A stretch of 16,382 bases of DNA from DATJWY01 sp035500775 (GTDB lineage Bacteria; Pseudomonadota; Alphaproteobacteria; Acetobacterales; Acetobacteraceae), in contig DATJWY010000056.1 of assembly GCA_035500775.1 (NCBI GenBank), positions 1 to 16,382 of the forward strand, read 5' to 3'. The position numbers and the translations under genes were made by a program. Shown in pieces: positions 1 through 7,131 of the stretch. The first letter of the stretch is position 1; every line of letters starts with the position of its first letter. The notes beneath the pieces are model-generated. The model had not been told where the DNA came from. It did not search any database and saw only the letters and a program-made list of their open reading frames with translations.

Positions 1-14
1 ATAAGTAACGGATT

Positions 15-60
15 CCAAAGGCTTGCCTTTGGCGGAGATCCAGGAGGCAGAGCCTCCTGG
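15..60 (+). repeat. Paired-hairpin repeat, class B (copy 1)
   Basis: Two perfect hairpins stand in tandem. The first is CCAAAGGC/GCCTTTGG (15-22 with 25-32, loop TT); the second is CCAGGAGGC/GCCTCCTGG (40-48 with 52-60, loop AGA). They are joined by CGGAGAT. A near-identical unit lies in the opposite orientation at 15157-15205, so this is a dispersed repeat and not a one-off terminator. It ends only 31 bases before the thyX start codon, which leaves little room for a thyX promoter downstream of it. A REP/BIME-like extragenic palindrome is the likely class. Confidence 0.8.
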
Positions 61-91
61 AGGCCACGCCTGAGCTGCGCTGAGAGGCATC

Positions 92-1027
92 ATGCCGCTG
101 ACACCTGACCAGACCGCCGAGATCGAGGCGCATCGCGCCGCGACCAGCTCCACGCTCCGCCCCACCGTTCCGGCGCTGGAGGCGATGCTGTACCACGCCG
201 CGCCGGTGCTGGATCACGGCTTCGTCCGTGTCATCGACTACATGGGCGACGACGCCGCCATCGTGCAGGCGGCCCGCGTCTCCTATGGCCGGGGCACGCG
301 CCGCGTCTCCGAGGATGCCGGGCTGATCCGCTACCTGATGCGGCACCGGCACAGCACGCCGTTCGAGATGTGCGAGATCAAGTACCACGTGAAGCTGCCG
401 ATCTTCGTGGCGCGGCAGTGGATCCGGCATCGCACGGCGAACGTGAACGAGTATTCCGCCCGGTATTCGGTGCTGGACCGCGAGTTCTACATCCCGTCCC
501 CTGAGCATCTGGCGGCGCAATCCGCGGACAACAAGCAGGGGCGGGGCGCGGTGCTGGCGGGCGAGGAGGCGGCCGCCGTTCTCGACCTGCTGCGTCAGGA
601 CGCGGCGCGCTGCCATGACCATTACGAGTGGATGCTGAACGAGGAACGGGAGGGCGCGCCCGCCGACCCGGACCGGCGAGGCCTCGCCCGCGAGCTGGCG
701 CGGATCAACCTGACGCTCAACACCTATACGCAGTGGTACTGGAAGACCGACCTGCACAACCTGCTGCACTTCCTCTCCCTCCGCGCCGACCCGCATGCGC
801 AATACGAGATCCGCGCCTATGCGGAGGCGATGCTGGAGACGGTGCGCGCCTGGGTGCCGCTCGCTTTCGCGGCGTTCCGGGATTACCGGCTCGGCGCGGT
901 GACGTTCTCGGCGCCGATGCTGGCCGTGCTGCGCCGGAAGCTGGCCGGGGAGGCGGTGGAGCAGGCGGGGAGCGGCCTCTCGCGCCGGGAATGGGCGGAG
1001 TTCATGGCCGCGCTCGGCCAGGGGTAG
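92..1027 (+). CDS. thyX: FAD-dependent thymidylate synthase ThyX
   Basis: ThyX methylates dUMP to dTMP in the cytoplasm using methylenetetrahydrofolate, with FAD and NADPH as reductant, replacing ThyA. The family signature RHRx7S is present as RHRTANVNEYS at residues 112-122, preceded by a RHRHSTPFE segment at 84-92 typical of the flavin-binding core. A C-terminal block LHNLLHFLSLR...AQYEIR (about 221-241) carries the conserved arginines and glutamine of the substrate site. The 311-residue length matches the longer alphaproteobacterial form rather than the roughly 220-residue Thermotoga type. The ATG at 92 has GAGAGG a few bases upstream. It stands alone in this window behind a hairpin repeat, so it may belong to an operon that begins before base 1. 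A strong hairpin follows the stop codon. Confidence 0.96.
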   Translation: MPLTPDQTAEIEAHRAATSSTLRPTVPALEAMLYHAAPVLDHGFVRVIDYMGDDAAIVQAARVSYGRGTRRVSEDAGLIRYLMRHRHSTPFEMCEIKYHVKLPIFVARQWIRHRTANVNEYSARYSVLDREFYIPSPEHLAAQSADNKQGRGAVLAGEEAAAVLDLLRQDAARCHDHYEWMLNEEREGAPADPDRRGLARELARINLTLNTYTQWYWKTDLHNLLHFLSLRADPHAQYEIRAYAEAMLETVRAWVPLAFAAFRDYRLGAVTFSAPMLAVLRRKLAGEAVEQAGSGLSRREWAEFMAALGQG

Positions 1028-1032
1028 CGCGC

Positions 1033-1064
1033 CATCGTCCGGACCTGGATCCGTCCGGATGATG
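1033..1064 (+). terminator. Terminator-like hairpin after thyX
   Basis: A 12-base-pair stem, CATCGTCCGGAC with GTCCGGATGATG (one G-U pair), closes an 8-base loop six bases after the thyX stop codon. The downstream run AACTTTCTC is only weakly T-rich, so it may be an imperfect intrinsic terminator or a 3'-end stabiliser. Confidence 0.55.
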
Positions 1065-1103
1065 AACTTTCTCGATTAAATAATGGTTTATGGCGATGGC
1101 GCG

Positions 1104-1192
1104 TGCCGGGTCTGGGTTGCCCGGCAGTGCTGTAATGCAACAGCATGTCTGGAAAAGGAGCGGGAAGCCTACGATGGTACTGCAATCGTAGG
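1104..1192 (+). other. Run of three hairpins upstream of a secreted-protein gene
   Basis: Three consecutive stems are visible: TGCCGGG/CCCGGCA (1104-1110 with 1120-1126), TGCTGT/ACAGCA (1128-1133 with 1140-1145) and CCTACGAT/ATCGTAGG (1168-1175 with 1185-1192). The spacer is more A/T-rich than the surrounding genes. Between stems two and three sits AAAAGGAG (1153-1160), followed by a five-codon mini-ORF MVLQS with stop (1174-1191) inside the third hairpin, although the 13-base spacing is long for a ribosome-binding site. It could be a structured 5' leader of the next gene or a small RNA. No known riboswitch or sRNA class was recognised. Confidence 0.35.
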
Positions 1193-1235
1193 TTGATTGT
1201 GGCAGCAATAAGGCACGCACGGCTTCGAGGTGTGC

Positions 1236-1841
1236 ATGGCGCTGTATCGTAACTCGCTTCTTTTCCTGGCCGCGCTCGGCCTGTTACTGTCGGGGGCGCG
1301 GCCGGCCCTGGCCCAGGGCGCCGCGACCGTCGTCGCGGCTCCGTTTGCCGATGCCATCGTGCTCTCGCGGCCTGTACCCTGGCGCGGCGGTGCGGTTTTT
1401 CCCGACTGGCTCGTGGATATCTGTCACGCGCTCCGGCGCGTTCCGGCGCCGCGGGCGGTCGCGGCCGTCACGCCGCCGTCAGCCTCGGGTGTGCCTGCGG
1501 CGACGCCCGCCAACCGCTCCGGCCTGCGCCTCAGCGCCGCCTTCGGCTTCAGCTCGCCGCACCTCTCCAGCCCCTATATGGCGATTTCCACCGATCTCGT
1601 CGGGGCGGAGGGGAAGGGCAGGGCCATCCCGGTGCGGCTCAGCGACAGCGCCCCCTACCATCTGCCCGATCCCTTCCCGCAGGCGGGGCGCGAGGTGGGG
1701 GTGAATATCGACTACCGGTTCCGCCAGTCGTATGGCCTGTCGGGCCTGGATCTGACCGGCCGCTTCGCCTTGCTCGCCCCCGACCTTACGGCCCCTGATC
1801 GCGGCCATCTCGGCCTTGTCGCGCTTAAGCTGGAATTCTAA
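1236..1841 (+). CDS. Hypothetical secreted or outer-envelope protein
   Basis: The 201-residue product is not recognised. It begins with a clear Sec signal peptide: MALYR, a hydrophobic core LLFLAALGLLLSG, and a likely cleavage after ALA before QGAAT (about residue 27). The mature part has a short N-terminal segment, a Pro/Ala-rich stretch (about 70-92), then alternating polar/hydrophobic runs such as GVNIDYRF and GLVALKLEF ending in phenylalanine, which resembles the C-terminal strand of outer-membrane beta proteins. That topology is an inference. The ATG at 1236 is preferred because GAGG (1227-1230) lies 5 bases upstream; an in-frame GTG at 1230 overlaps that ribosome-binding site. Its 3' half overlaps a minus-strand ORF (1479-2018) that also has a good start region, so annotation here needs care. 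Confidence 0.7.
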   Translation: MALYRNSLLFLAALGLLLSGARPALAQGAATVVAAPFADAIVLSRPVPWRGGAVFPDWLVDICHALRRVPAPRAVAAVTPPSASGVPAATPANRSGLRLSAAFGFSSPHLSSPYMAISTDLVGAEGKGRAIPVRLSDSAPYHLPDPFPQAGREVGVNIDYRFRQSYGLSGLDLTGRFALLAPDLTAPDRGHLGLVALKLEF

Positions 1842-2018
1842 TTCCACAGTGGAGGATGCCCCCGCCACCTTGGGTGCCGCGCGTGGCACCAGCGTCGCCG
1901 GAACCTTAATCCAGTCGGGATGCCGGGCCATCCATTCGGTTGGCTCCGGGTCGTCTGGCCCGACGAACAGGAAGGGCGCTTGCAGTGTGTCTGAATCGTC
2001 GGGCCGGTCATCCGGCAT
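1479..2018 (-). CDS. Possible hypothetical protein overlapping tail-to-tail
   Basis: This 179-codon ORF has no family that I recognise. Its first 60 or so codons (2018 down to about 1842) lie outside any other gene and look coding: an ATG with GGAG five bases upstream, high G/C at third positions, and a balanced sequence including GPDDPEPTEWMARHPDWIKV. The remaining codons run antisense to the 3' half of the secreted-protein gene at 1236-1841, and there the product becomes rich in Arg, Gly and Ala, as expected of a shadow frame. The simplest reading is a genuine short protein whose original stop was lost, so that it now reads through its convergent neighbour. A fully genuine 363-base overlap is less likely. 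A small protein of about 60 residues is supported better than the full length. Confidence 0.4.
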   Translation of the reverse strand: MPDDRPDDSDTLQAPFLFVGPDDPEPTEWMARHPDWIKVPATLVPRAAPKVAGASSTVELEFQLKRDKAEMAAIRGRKVGGEQGEAAGQIQARQAIRLAEPVVDIHPHLAPRLREGIGQMVGGAVAEPHRDGPALPLRPDEIGGNRHIGAGEVRRAEAEGGAEAQAGAVGGRRRRHTRG

Positions 2019-2155
2019 GGGTTGCTCCGCCGATAATAGTTATTTCTTCTAACAAAGAGAGACGAGGATCGTAATCCCCCGGCGGCCTTTTCCCCACGGG
2101 TTTCTCTTTCCCAGGCGACACCGCTCGCCCATGAGTTGTGCGCTAAAAGTCATGC

Positions 2156-2204
2156 GGGTCTGGGGGCGCCCGCCCCCAGCGGGGTCCAGGGGCAGCGCCC
2201 CTGG
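2156..2204 (+). repeat. Paired-hairpin repeat, class A (copy 1)
   Basis: Stem one is CTGGGGGCG/CGCCCCCAG (2160-2168 with 2171-2179, loop CC). After the linker CGGGGT, stem two is CCAGGGGC/GCCCCTGG (2186-2193 with 2197-2204, loop AGC). The same two-hairpin plan recurs at 7132-7183 and 15331-15380 and, inverted, at 15254-15302. This copy starts 12 bases past the mrp stop codon, so it lies in the 3' end of the mrp message and could help to end or stabilise it. Confidence 0.8.
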
Positions 2205-2215
2205 CCCTCCTCCTC

Positions 2216-3319
2216 CTACCGCCGAGGCGCCTCGCGCAGCCGCACCAGCGTCTTCTCCCACACAAGCGCGGCGAGCGCGGCATAGATCTGCCCCGCCTTG
2301 CTCTCCGGCGCGGCGGCGGCGATCGGGGCGCCGGAATCCGACGCCTCGCGGATATCCGGCAGCAGCGGGATCTCGGCCAGGAACTCCACCCCGAGCTTCG
2401 CCGCCTCCGCCTTCGCTCCGCCATGCCCGAAGATATGCGAGATCTCGCCGCAATGCGGGCAGGCGAACCAGCTCATGTTCTCGACCAGCCCGAGCACCGG
2501 CACCCCGGTTTTCTCGAACATGGCGACGCCGCGCCGTGCGTCGGCCAGGGCGATGTCCTGCGGCGTGGAGACGATCACCGCGCCGGTCAGCGCCACACGC
2601 TGCGCCATGGTGAGCTGCGCGTCGCCGGTGCCGGGCGGCATGTCCACGATCATGACGTCGAGCGGGCCCCACTCCACCTGACCCATCAACTGCTCCAGCG
2701 CGCCCATGACCATCGGGCCGCGCCAGATCATCGCCGCCTGCTCATCGACCAGGAAGCCGATCGACATGGCGCGCAGCCCCCAGGCCTCGATCGGCAGCAT
2801 GATCTGGCCACGCACCTCCGGCTTGTGGTTCACGCCGAGCATGCGGGGCAGGCTCGGGCCGTAGATATCCGCGTCCAGCAGCCCGACGCGCAGGCCCAGG
2901 CGGGCGAGCGCGACGGCCAGGTTCACCGCCGTCGCCGACTTGCCGACGCCGCCCTTGCCGGAGGCGACGGCGATGACGGCGCGGGCATTCGGCAGCAGCT
3001 TCGGCCGGTCCTGCGGCGCGCCGTGGCCATGCCCGTGCGGGGCCGGGCGGGGCGGGGCGGCGGATTCGGCGCGGTGCGAGGTCAGCACGGTGGTCACGGT
3101 CTCGACGCCGGGCTGACGGGAGAGCACCGCCTGCACCTGCCGGCTCACCGCCTCCATGGCCGGCACCTGGGAGCGTTCGGCGCGCAGGATGACATGGACC
3201 AGCCCGCCCTTGACCTGCACGGCCTCGACCAGACCCGCGGCGACAATGTCGCGGCCGCTGCCCGGCTCCACCACGGCGCGCAGCGCCTCCCGCAGAACAT
3301 CGGCATTGAGCTGGCTCAT
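2216..3319 (-). CDS. mrp: Mrp/NBP35-family Fe-S cluster carrier ATPase
   Basis: Mrp (ApbC) is a cytoplasmic P-loop ATPase that carries and delivers iron-sulfur clusters to apoproteins. The 367-residue product has an N-terminal MIP18/DUF59 domain (about 5-83), a His-rich linker HGHGHG (95-100), the deviant Walker A GKGGVGKS (121-128), LLDADIYGPS (148-156), the Walker B-like DMPPGTGD (226-233) and the cluster-binding CPHC (287-290). Together these define the family. The open frame extends upstream to 3448, but that extension looks non-native; the ATG at 3319, giving MSQLNADVLREAL, matches the usual N-terminus and has AAGGGGG 11 bases upstream. It is divergent from hflK across 164 bases. A paired-hairpin repeat follows its stop codon. 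Confidence 0.95.
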   Translation of the reverse strand: MSQLNADVLREALRAVVEPGSGRDIVAAGLVEAVQVKGGLVHVILRAERSQVPAMEAVSRQVQAVLSRQPGVETVTTVLTSHRAESAAPPRPAPHGHGHGAPQDRPKLLPNARAVIAVASGKGGVGKSATAVNLAVALARLGLRVGLLDADIYGPSLPRMLGVNHKPEVRGQIMLPIEAWGLRAMSIGFLVDEQAAMIWRGPMVMGALEQLMGQVEWGPLDVMIVDMPPGTGDAQLTMAQRVALTGAVIVSTPQDIALADARRGVAMFEKTGVPVLGLVENMSWFACPHCGEISHIFGHGGAKAEAAKLGVEFLAEIPLLPDIREASDSGAPIAAAAPESKAGQIYAALAALVWEKTLVRLREAPRR

Positions 3320-3483
3320 CGTCTTGCAAACCCCCTTCGCCGGGTCATTATGGCGCCCGGCCCTGCGTTCCCCGGATATGGCGCGACGCGGGCTGCCTGC
3401 CAACCGACCCACGCCAGCGCGCGCCGCGCCCTCGGCGGATGACAGCAATCTCAGGCCGAAACAGCAGGAGCCAGGCGCACACC

Positions 3484-4680
3484 ATGGCGTCCGACAATGG
3501 ACCTTGGAATATCGGCGGGCCCGGCCCGCGACCGCCCGCGGGCAATGGGGGCGGGCCGTGGGGCGGCCTTGGCGGCGGCCAGGGTGGCGGCGGTCGCCCC
3601 GGGCAGGGGCCGTTGCCGGATCTCGACCAGCTCGTGCTGCGATTCGTCGCCTGGCTGCGGCGGCTCGGGGGCGATGGCGGCGGGCGCGGCCTCGCCCTGC
3701 TCGGCATCGCCGCGGTCTCGCTCTGGCTGCTCACCGGCTTCTACCGGGTGCAGCCGGACGAGCTGGGCGTCGTGCTGCGCTTCGGCGCCTATGTGCGGAC
3801 CACGCCGCCCGGCCTCAACTACCACCTGCCCTGGCCGGTGGAGGAGGTGCTGCTCCCGGCGGTGACGCGCATCAACCGCATCGAGATCGGCTTCCGCACC
3901 GCGCCGGCCGAGGGCCCGGAGCAGAACGCGCGCACCCCGGACGGCGAGACCGAGCCGGCGCGCGGCCAGCCCCCGCGCGAGCTCTCCGAGGAGAGCCTGA
4001 TGCTGACCGGCGATGAGAACATCATCGACATCAACTTCGCCGTGTTCTGGCGCATCCGTGACGCGGTGCCTTACCTCTTCAACACCCGCAACCCCGGCTA
4101 CACGGTGAAATCCGCCGCCGAGAGCGTGATGCGCGAGGTGATCGGCCGCACGCCGATCCAGTCGGCGCTGACCCAGGGGCGCGCCAGCATCGAGCAGGCG
4201 GTGCTGACCGGGGCGCAGGCGATCCTCGACCAGTACGGCGCCGGGGTGGAGATCACCCAGGTGCAGTTGCAGAAGGTCGATCCGCCGGCCGAGGTGATCG
4301 AGAGCTTCCGCGACGTGCAGCGCGCCAACACCGATGCCGACCGCGCCCGCAACGAGGCGCAGGCCTACGCCAACGACATCGTTCCGCGCGCCCGCGGCGA
4401 TGCCGCCGGCATCCTCGGCGCGGCCCAGGGCGACCGCCAGGCCACGATCGCGCGTGCGACCGGCGAGGCGCAGCGTTTCCTCAGCGTGTATGCCGCCTAT
4501 ACGAGGGCCAAGGACGTGACGCTGCGCCGGCTCTACATCGAGACGATGCAGGAGATCCTGCAACACACGCCGACCGTGGTGGTGGACGACCGGCTGCGCT
4601 CGATCCTGCCCACCCTCCGCCTTGGGCCGGAGGCGGCGCCGTCCGCCGCCCCCGCCACCGGGAAGGGAGGCAGGCAATGA
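3484..4680 (+). CDS. hflK: HflK, FtsH protease modulator subunit
   Basis: HflK and HflC form an inner-membrane SPFH/band-7 complex that encases the FtsH protease and modulates its activity. The 398-residue product has the characteristic Gly/Pro/Trp-rich cytoplasmic N-terminus (1-45), one membrane helix at about 69-86 (GLALLGIAAVSLWLLTGF), then the band-7 domain beginning YRVQPDELGVVLRFG and containing NIIDINFAVFWRI. The C-terminal part is Ala/Arg/Glu-rich and predicted coiled coil (about 270-340). The ATG at 3484 (MASDNGPWNIGG) gives the normal HflK start; an in-frame ATG at 3439 would add 15 unlike residues. AGGAG lies 13 bases upstream, a rather long spacing. The stop overlaps the hflC start as ATGA, indicating translational coupling. 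Confidence 0.95.
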   Translation: MASDNGPWNIGGPGPRPPAGNGGGPWGGLGGGQGGGGRPGQGPLPDLDQLVLRFVAWLRRLGGDGGGRGLALLGIAAVSLWLLTGFYRVQPDELGVVLRFGAYVRTTPPGLNYHLPWPVEEVLLPAVTRINRIEIGFRTAPAEGPEQNARTPDGETEPARGQPPRELSEESLMLTGDENIIDINFAVFWRIRDAVPYLFNTRNPGYTVKSAAESVMREVIGRTPIQSALTQGRASIEQAVLTGAQAILDQYGAGVEITQVQLQKVDPPAEVIESFRDVQRANTDADRARNEAQAYANDIVPRARGDAAGILGAAQGDRQATIARATGEAQRFLSVYAAYTRAKDVTLRRLYIETMQEILQHTPTVVVDDRLRSILPTLRLGPEAAPSAAPATGKGGRQ

Positions 4681-5558
4681 CGCTGCACCCGAAACACATC
4701 GCCGCGCTGGCGGTGCTCATCCTGCTCGCGGCGTTCGCCGGCCCCACCCTGTTCACCGTGACGCAGACCGAGCAGGTGCTCATCACCGAACTCGGCCAGC
4801 CGCGCCGGCTGATCGTGAAGCCGGGGCTGCACGCCAAGCTGCCCTTCGTCGAAACCGCGATCAGCTTCGACAAGCGCCTGCTCGATTACGAGGCGGCGCC
4901 GGAGGAGGTGATCCTCGGCGATCAGCGCCGGCTGATCGTGGACAGCTTCACCCGCTACCGTATCGTCGATCCGCTGCAATACTACCAGACGGTGGGGCCG
5001 ACCGAGGACGGCATCCGCGCCCGGCTCAGCTCCGTCGTCGCCTCCAGCCTGCGGCGGGTGCTCGGCAACGAGGCGCTGATCGACGTGCTCTCGGCGCAGC
5101 GGGCGCGGATCATGGGGCGCATCCGGGGGCAGGTGAATGAGGAGATGCGCGGCTTCGGCGTCGATGTCGTCGATGTCCGCATTCGCCGCGCCGACCTGCC
5201 GGACGAGAACACCGAGGCGATCCTGAGCCGGATGCAGTCCGAGCGCGAGCGCGTGGCGAAGCAGGCACGGGCCGAGGGCGCGGAAGCCGCCGCGCGCATC
5301 CGCGCCGACGCGGATCGCGACCGGACGGTGATCCTGGCCGAGGCGCGCGCCACCGCCGACCGGCTGCGCGGCGAGGGGGAGGAGCGGGCGATCGCCGTCT
5401 ATGCCGATGCTTTCGAGAAGGATCCGCGATTCTTCACGATCTGGCGGACCTTGCAGGCCTATCGCGAGGGGCTGGCGAATGGGCGGCACGAGTTGGTGCT
5501 GACGCCGGACAGCGATTTCCTCTCGCTGTTGCGGCAGGTGCCCACCGCCGGGCCCTGA
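4677..5558 (+). CDS. hflC: HflC, FtsH protease modulator subunit
   Basis: The partner of HflK, with 293 residues, the normal family length. It has an N-terminal membrane anchor (about 7-27, IAALAVLILLAAFAGPTLFTV), then the SPFH/band-7 domain (TQTEQVLITELGQPRR, KPGLHAKLPFVE, DSFTRYRIVDPLQYYQTV), a conserved VVDVRIRRADLP segment and an Ala/Arg/Glu-rich helical tail containing QSERERVAKQARAEGAEAAARI split over the coiled-coil region. Its ATG overlaps the hflK stop by four bases. In many proteobacteria a DegP/HtrA protease gene follows hflC; here a PhzF-family gene follows 40 bases later instead, so the periplasmic protease is not in this operon. Confidence 0.95.
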   Translation: MTLHPKHIAALAVLILLAAFAGPTLFTVTQTEQVLITELGQPRRLIVKPGLHAKLPFVETAISFDKRLLDYEAAPEEVILGDQRRLIVDSFTRYRIVDPLQYYQTVGPTEDGIRARLSSVVASSLRRVLGNEALIDVLSAQRARIMGRIRGQVNEEMRGFGVDVVDVRIRRADLPDENTEAILSRMQSERERVAKQARAEGAEAAARIRADADRDRTVILAEARATADRLRGEGEERAIAVYADAFEKDPRFFTIWRTLQAYREGLANGRHELVLTPDSDFLSLLRQVPTAGP

Positions 5559-5598
5559 GCCGGGCGCCCGCCCCGGGGGATCACAAGGAGAAAGAGCG

Positions 5599-6444
5599 AT
5601 GCCGATACTCGCCTTCCGGCAGGTGGATGTCTTCGCCGCCGAACCGCTGAAAGGGAATCCGCTGGCGGTGGTGCTCGGCGCCGACGCGCTGACCGGGGCG
5701 GAAATGGCCGCCTTCGCTCACTGGACCAATCTGAGCGAGACGACCTTCCTGCTCCGCCCCACCACGCCGGACGCGGATTACCGGGTGCGGATTTTTACGC
5801 CGGAAGGGGAATTGCCATTCGCGGGTCATCCCACCCTCGGCTCCTGCCATGTCTGGCTGGAGGCCGGTGGCGTGCCGCGCGGGGCGGAGATCGTGCAGGA
5901 ATGCGGCGTCGGGCTGGTGCGCATCCGGCGCCAGGGCGAGCGTCTGGCCTTCGCGGCGCCGCCCCTGCTGCGGAGCGGCCCGGTGGAGCCGGCGCTGCTG
6001 GAGCGGATCGCCCACGCTCTCGGCATCGGGGTTGGGGCGATCCGCGCCGCGCAATGGGTGGATAATGGTCCTGGCTGGGTCGCGGCGCTGCTCGGCTCAC
6101 GCGCCGAGGTGCTGGCGTTGCCGCGGCCCGACCCCGCCGCGCTGCATGGCATCGCGCTGGGCGTCGTCGCGCCATGGGATGCTGCCGCGGATGGAACAGA
6201 GGCGCAATTCGAGGTGCGCGCCTTCGTGCCTGGTCTCGGTGTGCCGGAAGATCCGGTGACCGGCAGCCTGAATGCCGGTCTCGCGCAATGGCTCATCGGC
6301 GCCGGGCTCGCGCCGCCCGCCTATGTGGCCAGCCAGGGCACGGCGCTTGGCCGCGCCGGGCGGGTGCATGTCGAGCAGGCCGGGGCGGAGATATGGATCG
6401 GCGGCGCGACCGTGACCCGCATCGCCGGAACGCTGACGCTGTAA
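5599..6444 (+). CDS. PhzF family isomerase/epimerase
   Basis: The PhzF fold resembles diaminopimelate epimerase, with two similar halves around the active site, and members isomerise or epimerise small carboxylated metabolites. The 281-residue product is full length. It shows NLSETTFLL (44-52, with Glu47 in the catalytic acid position), the first glycine-rich anion loop GELPFAGHPTLGS (70-82) and the second signature EDPVTGSLNAGLAQWL (217-232). There are no phenazine genes nearby, so phenazine biosynthesis is not implied and the substrate is unknown. The ATG at 5599 has AAGGAG eight bases upstream. The 40-base gap after hflC allows co-transcription, but a functional link to HflKC is not evident. 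Confidence 0.9.
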   Translation: MPILAFRQVDVFAAEPLKGNPLAVVLGADALTGAEMAAFAHWTNLSETTFLLRPTTPDADYRVRIFTPEGELPFAGHPTLGSCHVWLEAGGVPRGAEIVQECGVGLVRIRRQGERLAFAAPPLLRSGPVEPALLERIAHALGIGVGAIRAAQWVDNGPGWVAALLGSRAEVLALPRPDPAALHGIALGVVAPWDAAADGTEAQFEVRAFVPGLGVPEDPVTGSLNAGLAQWLIGAGLAPPAYVASQGTALGRAGRVHVEQAGAEIWIGGATVTRIAGTLTL

Positions 6445-6580
6445 GCCGTCATGCGGGCGCGCAACTTTATCAACTGGGCCGCGTAAGGGACCGGGCGACA
6501 CCGTGTCGTGTCGGCCAGAGGGCTGGCGGCGCTCCCGCCTCCATGACCCTTGCCGGTGAGCCGCTGGTCTCGCCGTGCGA

Positions 6581-6594
6581 TTGATCTTGGTCAA
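6581..6594 (+). promoter_or_regulatory. FNR/Anr-type box
   Basis: TTGATCTTGGTCAA matches the FNR-family consensus TTGAT-N4-ATCAA at 9 of 10 defined positions. It lies 57 bases before the GTG start of the ribosome-hibernation gene. A weak -10-like TAAGCT at 6616-6621 would put the transcription start near 6628, so the box would be centred near -41, the class II activator position. This predicts induction at low oxygen. The -10 match is poor, and the promoter is an inference. Confidence 0.6.
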
Positions 6595-6650
6595 AGCCGC
6601 TCTCTCCGCCGGTCGTAAGCTGCCTCCGTTGCCTGAAGAGGATTCAGACC

Positions 6651-7025
6651 GTGAACAGCGAGATTCCGAGCGCCCAGCTTCAGATCACCTTCAAGGGCAC
6701 GGACCAGTCCGACGCCCTGGAGGCGCGCATTCGCGAGAAGATGGAGCGCCTTACCCGCCTGGCGCCGGATTTGCAGCGATGCCATGTCACCGTCGAGGGG
6801 CCGCCCCGGCATTCGCATCAGGGCCGGCTGTGGCGGATCGTCTTCGAGCTGTCGCTGCCCGGCGGTCCCATCGTCGTCGGGCGGGCGGGGGCGGAGAACC
6901 CGGCGCATGACGACGTGTACGTCGCGCTCCGCGATGCGTTCGAGGCGGCGGCGCGCCAGCTGGAGGACAGGAACCGCAAGCGGCGGGGTGAGGTGAAGGC
7001 CCATCCGGACGAATGGATTGGGTGA
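6651..7025 (+). CDS. HPF/RaiA family ribosome-associated protein
   Basis: The HPF/RaiA (S30AE) domain binds the 30S decoding region and silences or dimerises ribosomes in resting cells. The 124-residue product follows the family pattern: LQITFKGTDQSDALEARIREKMERL (about 10-34), a basic middle strand (CHVTVEGPPRHSHQGRLWRIVFEL), and the helix HDDVYVALRDAFEAAARQLEDR ending in a basic tail RKRRGEVK. It lacks the C-terminal dimerisation domain of long HPF and is not beside rpoN, the usual alphaproteobacterial location, so it is probably an accessory short paralogue. The GTG at 6651 is used, with GAGG nine bases upstream. An FNR-type palindrome lies upstream, pointing to control by oxygen. Confidence 0.85.
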   Translation: MNSEIPSAQLQITFKGTDQSDALEARIREKMERLTRLAPDLQRCHVTVEGPPRHSHQGRLWRIVFELSLPGGPIVVGRAGAENPAHDDVYVALRDAFEAAARQLEDRNRKRRGEVKAHPDEWIG

Positions 7026-7038
7026 CGGTTAGGGAAGG

Positions 7039-7112
7039 CCAGGGGCTTTGTCCCTGGACCTCGTCGTGCGAAAGCACGCCTGCGCGTGACGGAGCCATCG
7101 GCTCCAGACCCC
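7039..7112 (-). repeat. Degenerate paired-hairpin repeat (class C), inverted
   Basis: Read on the minus strand this contains CGGGGTCT, then GGAGCC/GGCTCC (7105-7091), CGTGC/GCACG with a 4-base loop (7078-7065), the linker ACGAGGT and CCAGGGAC/GCCCCTGG with one wobble pair (7057-7039). The stem-linker-CCAGG plan is that of class A. It faces the class A copy at 7132-7183 across a 19-base core bounded by AGACCCC and GGGGTCT, forming an inverted pair between two convergent genes. Confidence 0.6.
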
Positions 7113-7131
7113 GATTGCCCCCCAAATTTGC

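Noticed and set aside
2033..2038. TATTAT (minus strand) as a -10 box for the minus ORF starting at 2018
   Set aside because: It would place the transcription start inside the ribosome-binding site, and no -35 element is seen at a normal distance.
2423..3442. A 339-codon plus-strand ORF opposite mrp
   Set aside because: Antisense to the Walker motifs of Mrp; rich in His, Arg and Gly as a shadow of that gene.
3451..5489. Long minus-strand ORFs opposite hflK and hflC
   Set aside because: Both overlap well-recognised SPFH genes completely and show no domain of their own.
6496..6508. Odd dyad CGACAC-C-GTGTCG as an operator
   Set aside because: It is a single short palindrome in a G/C-rich spacer without a second copy or a promoter at a fitting distance.
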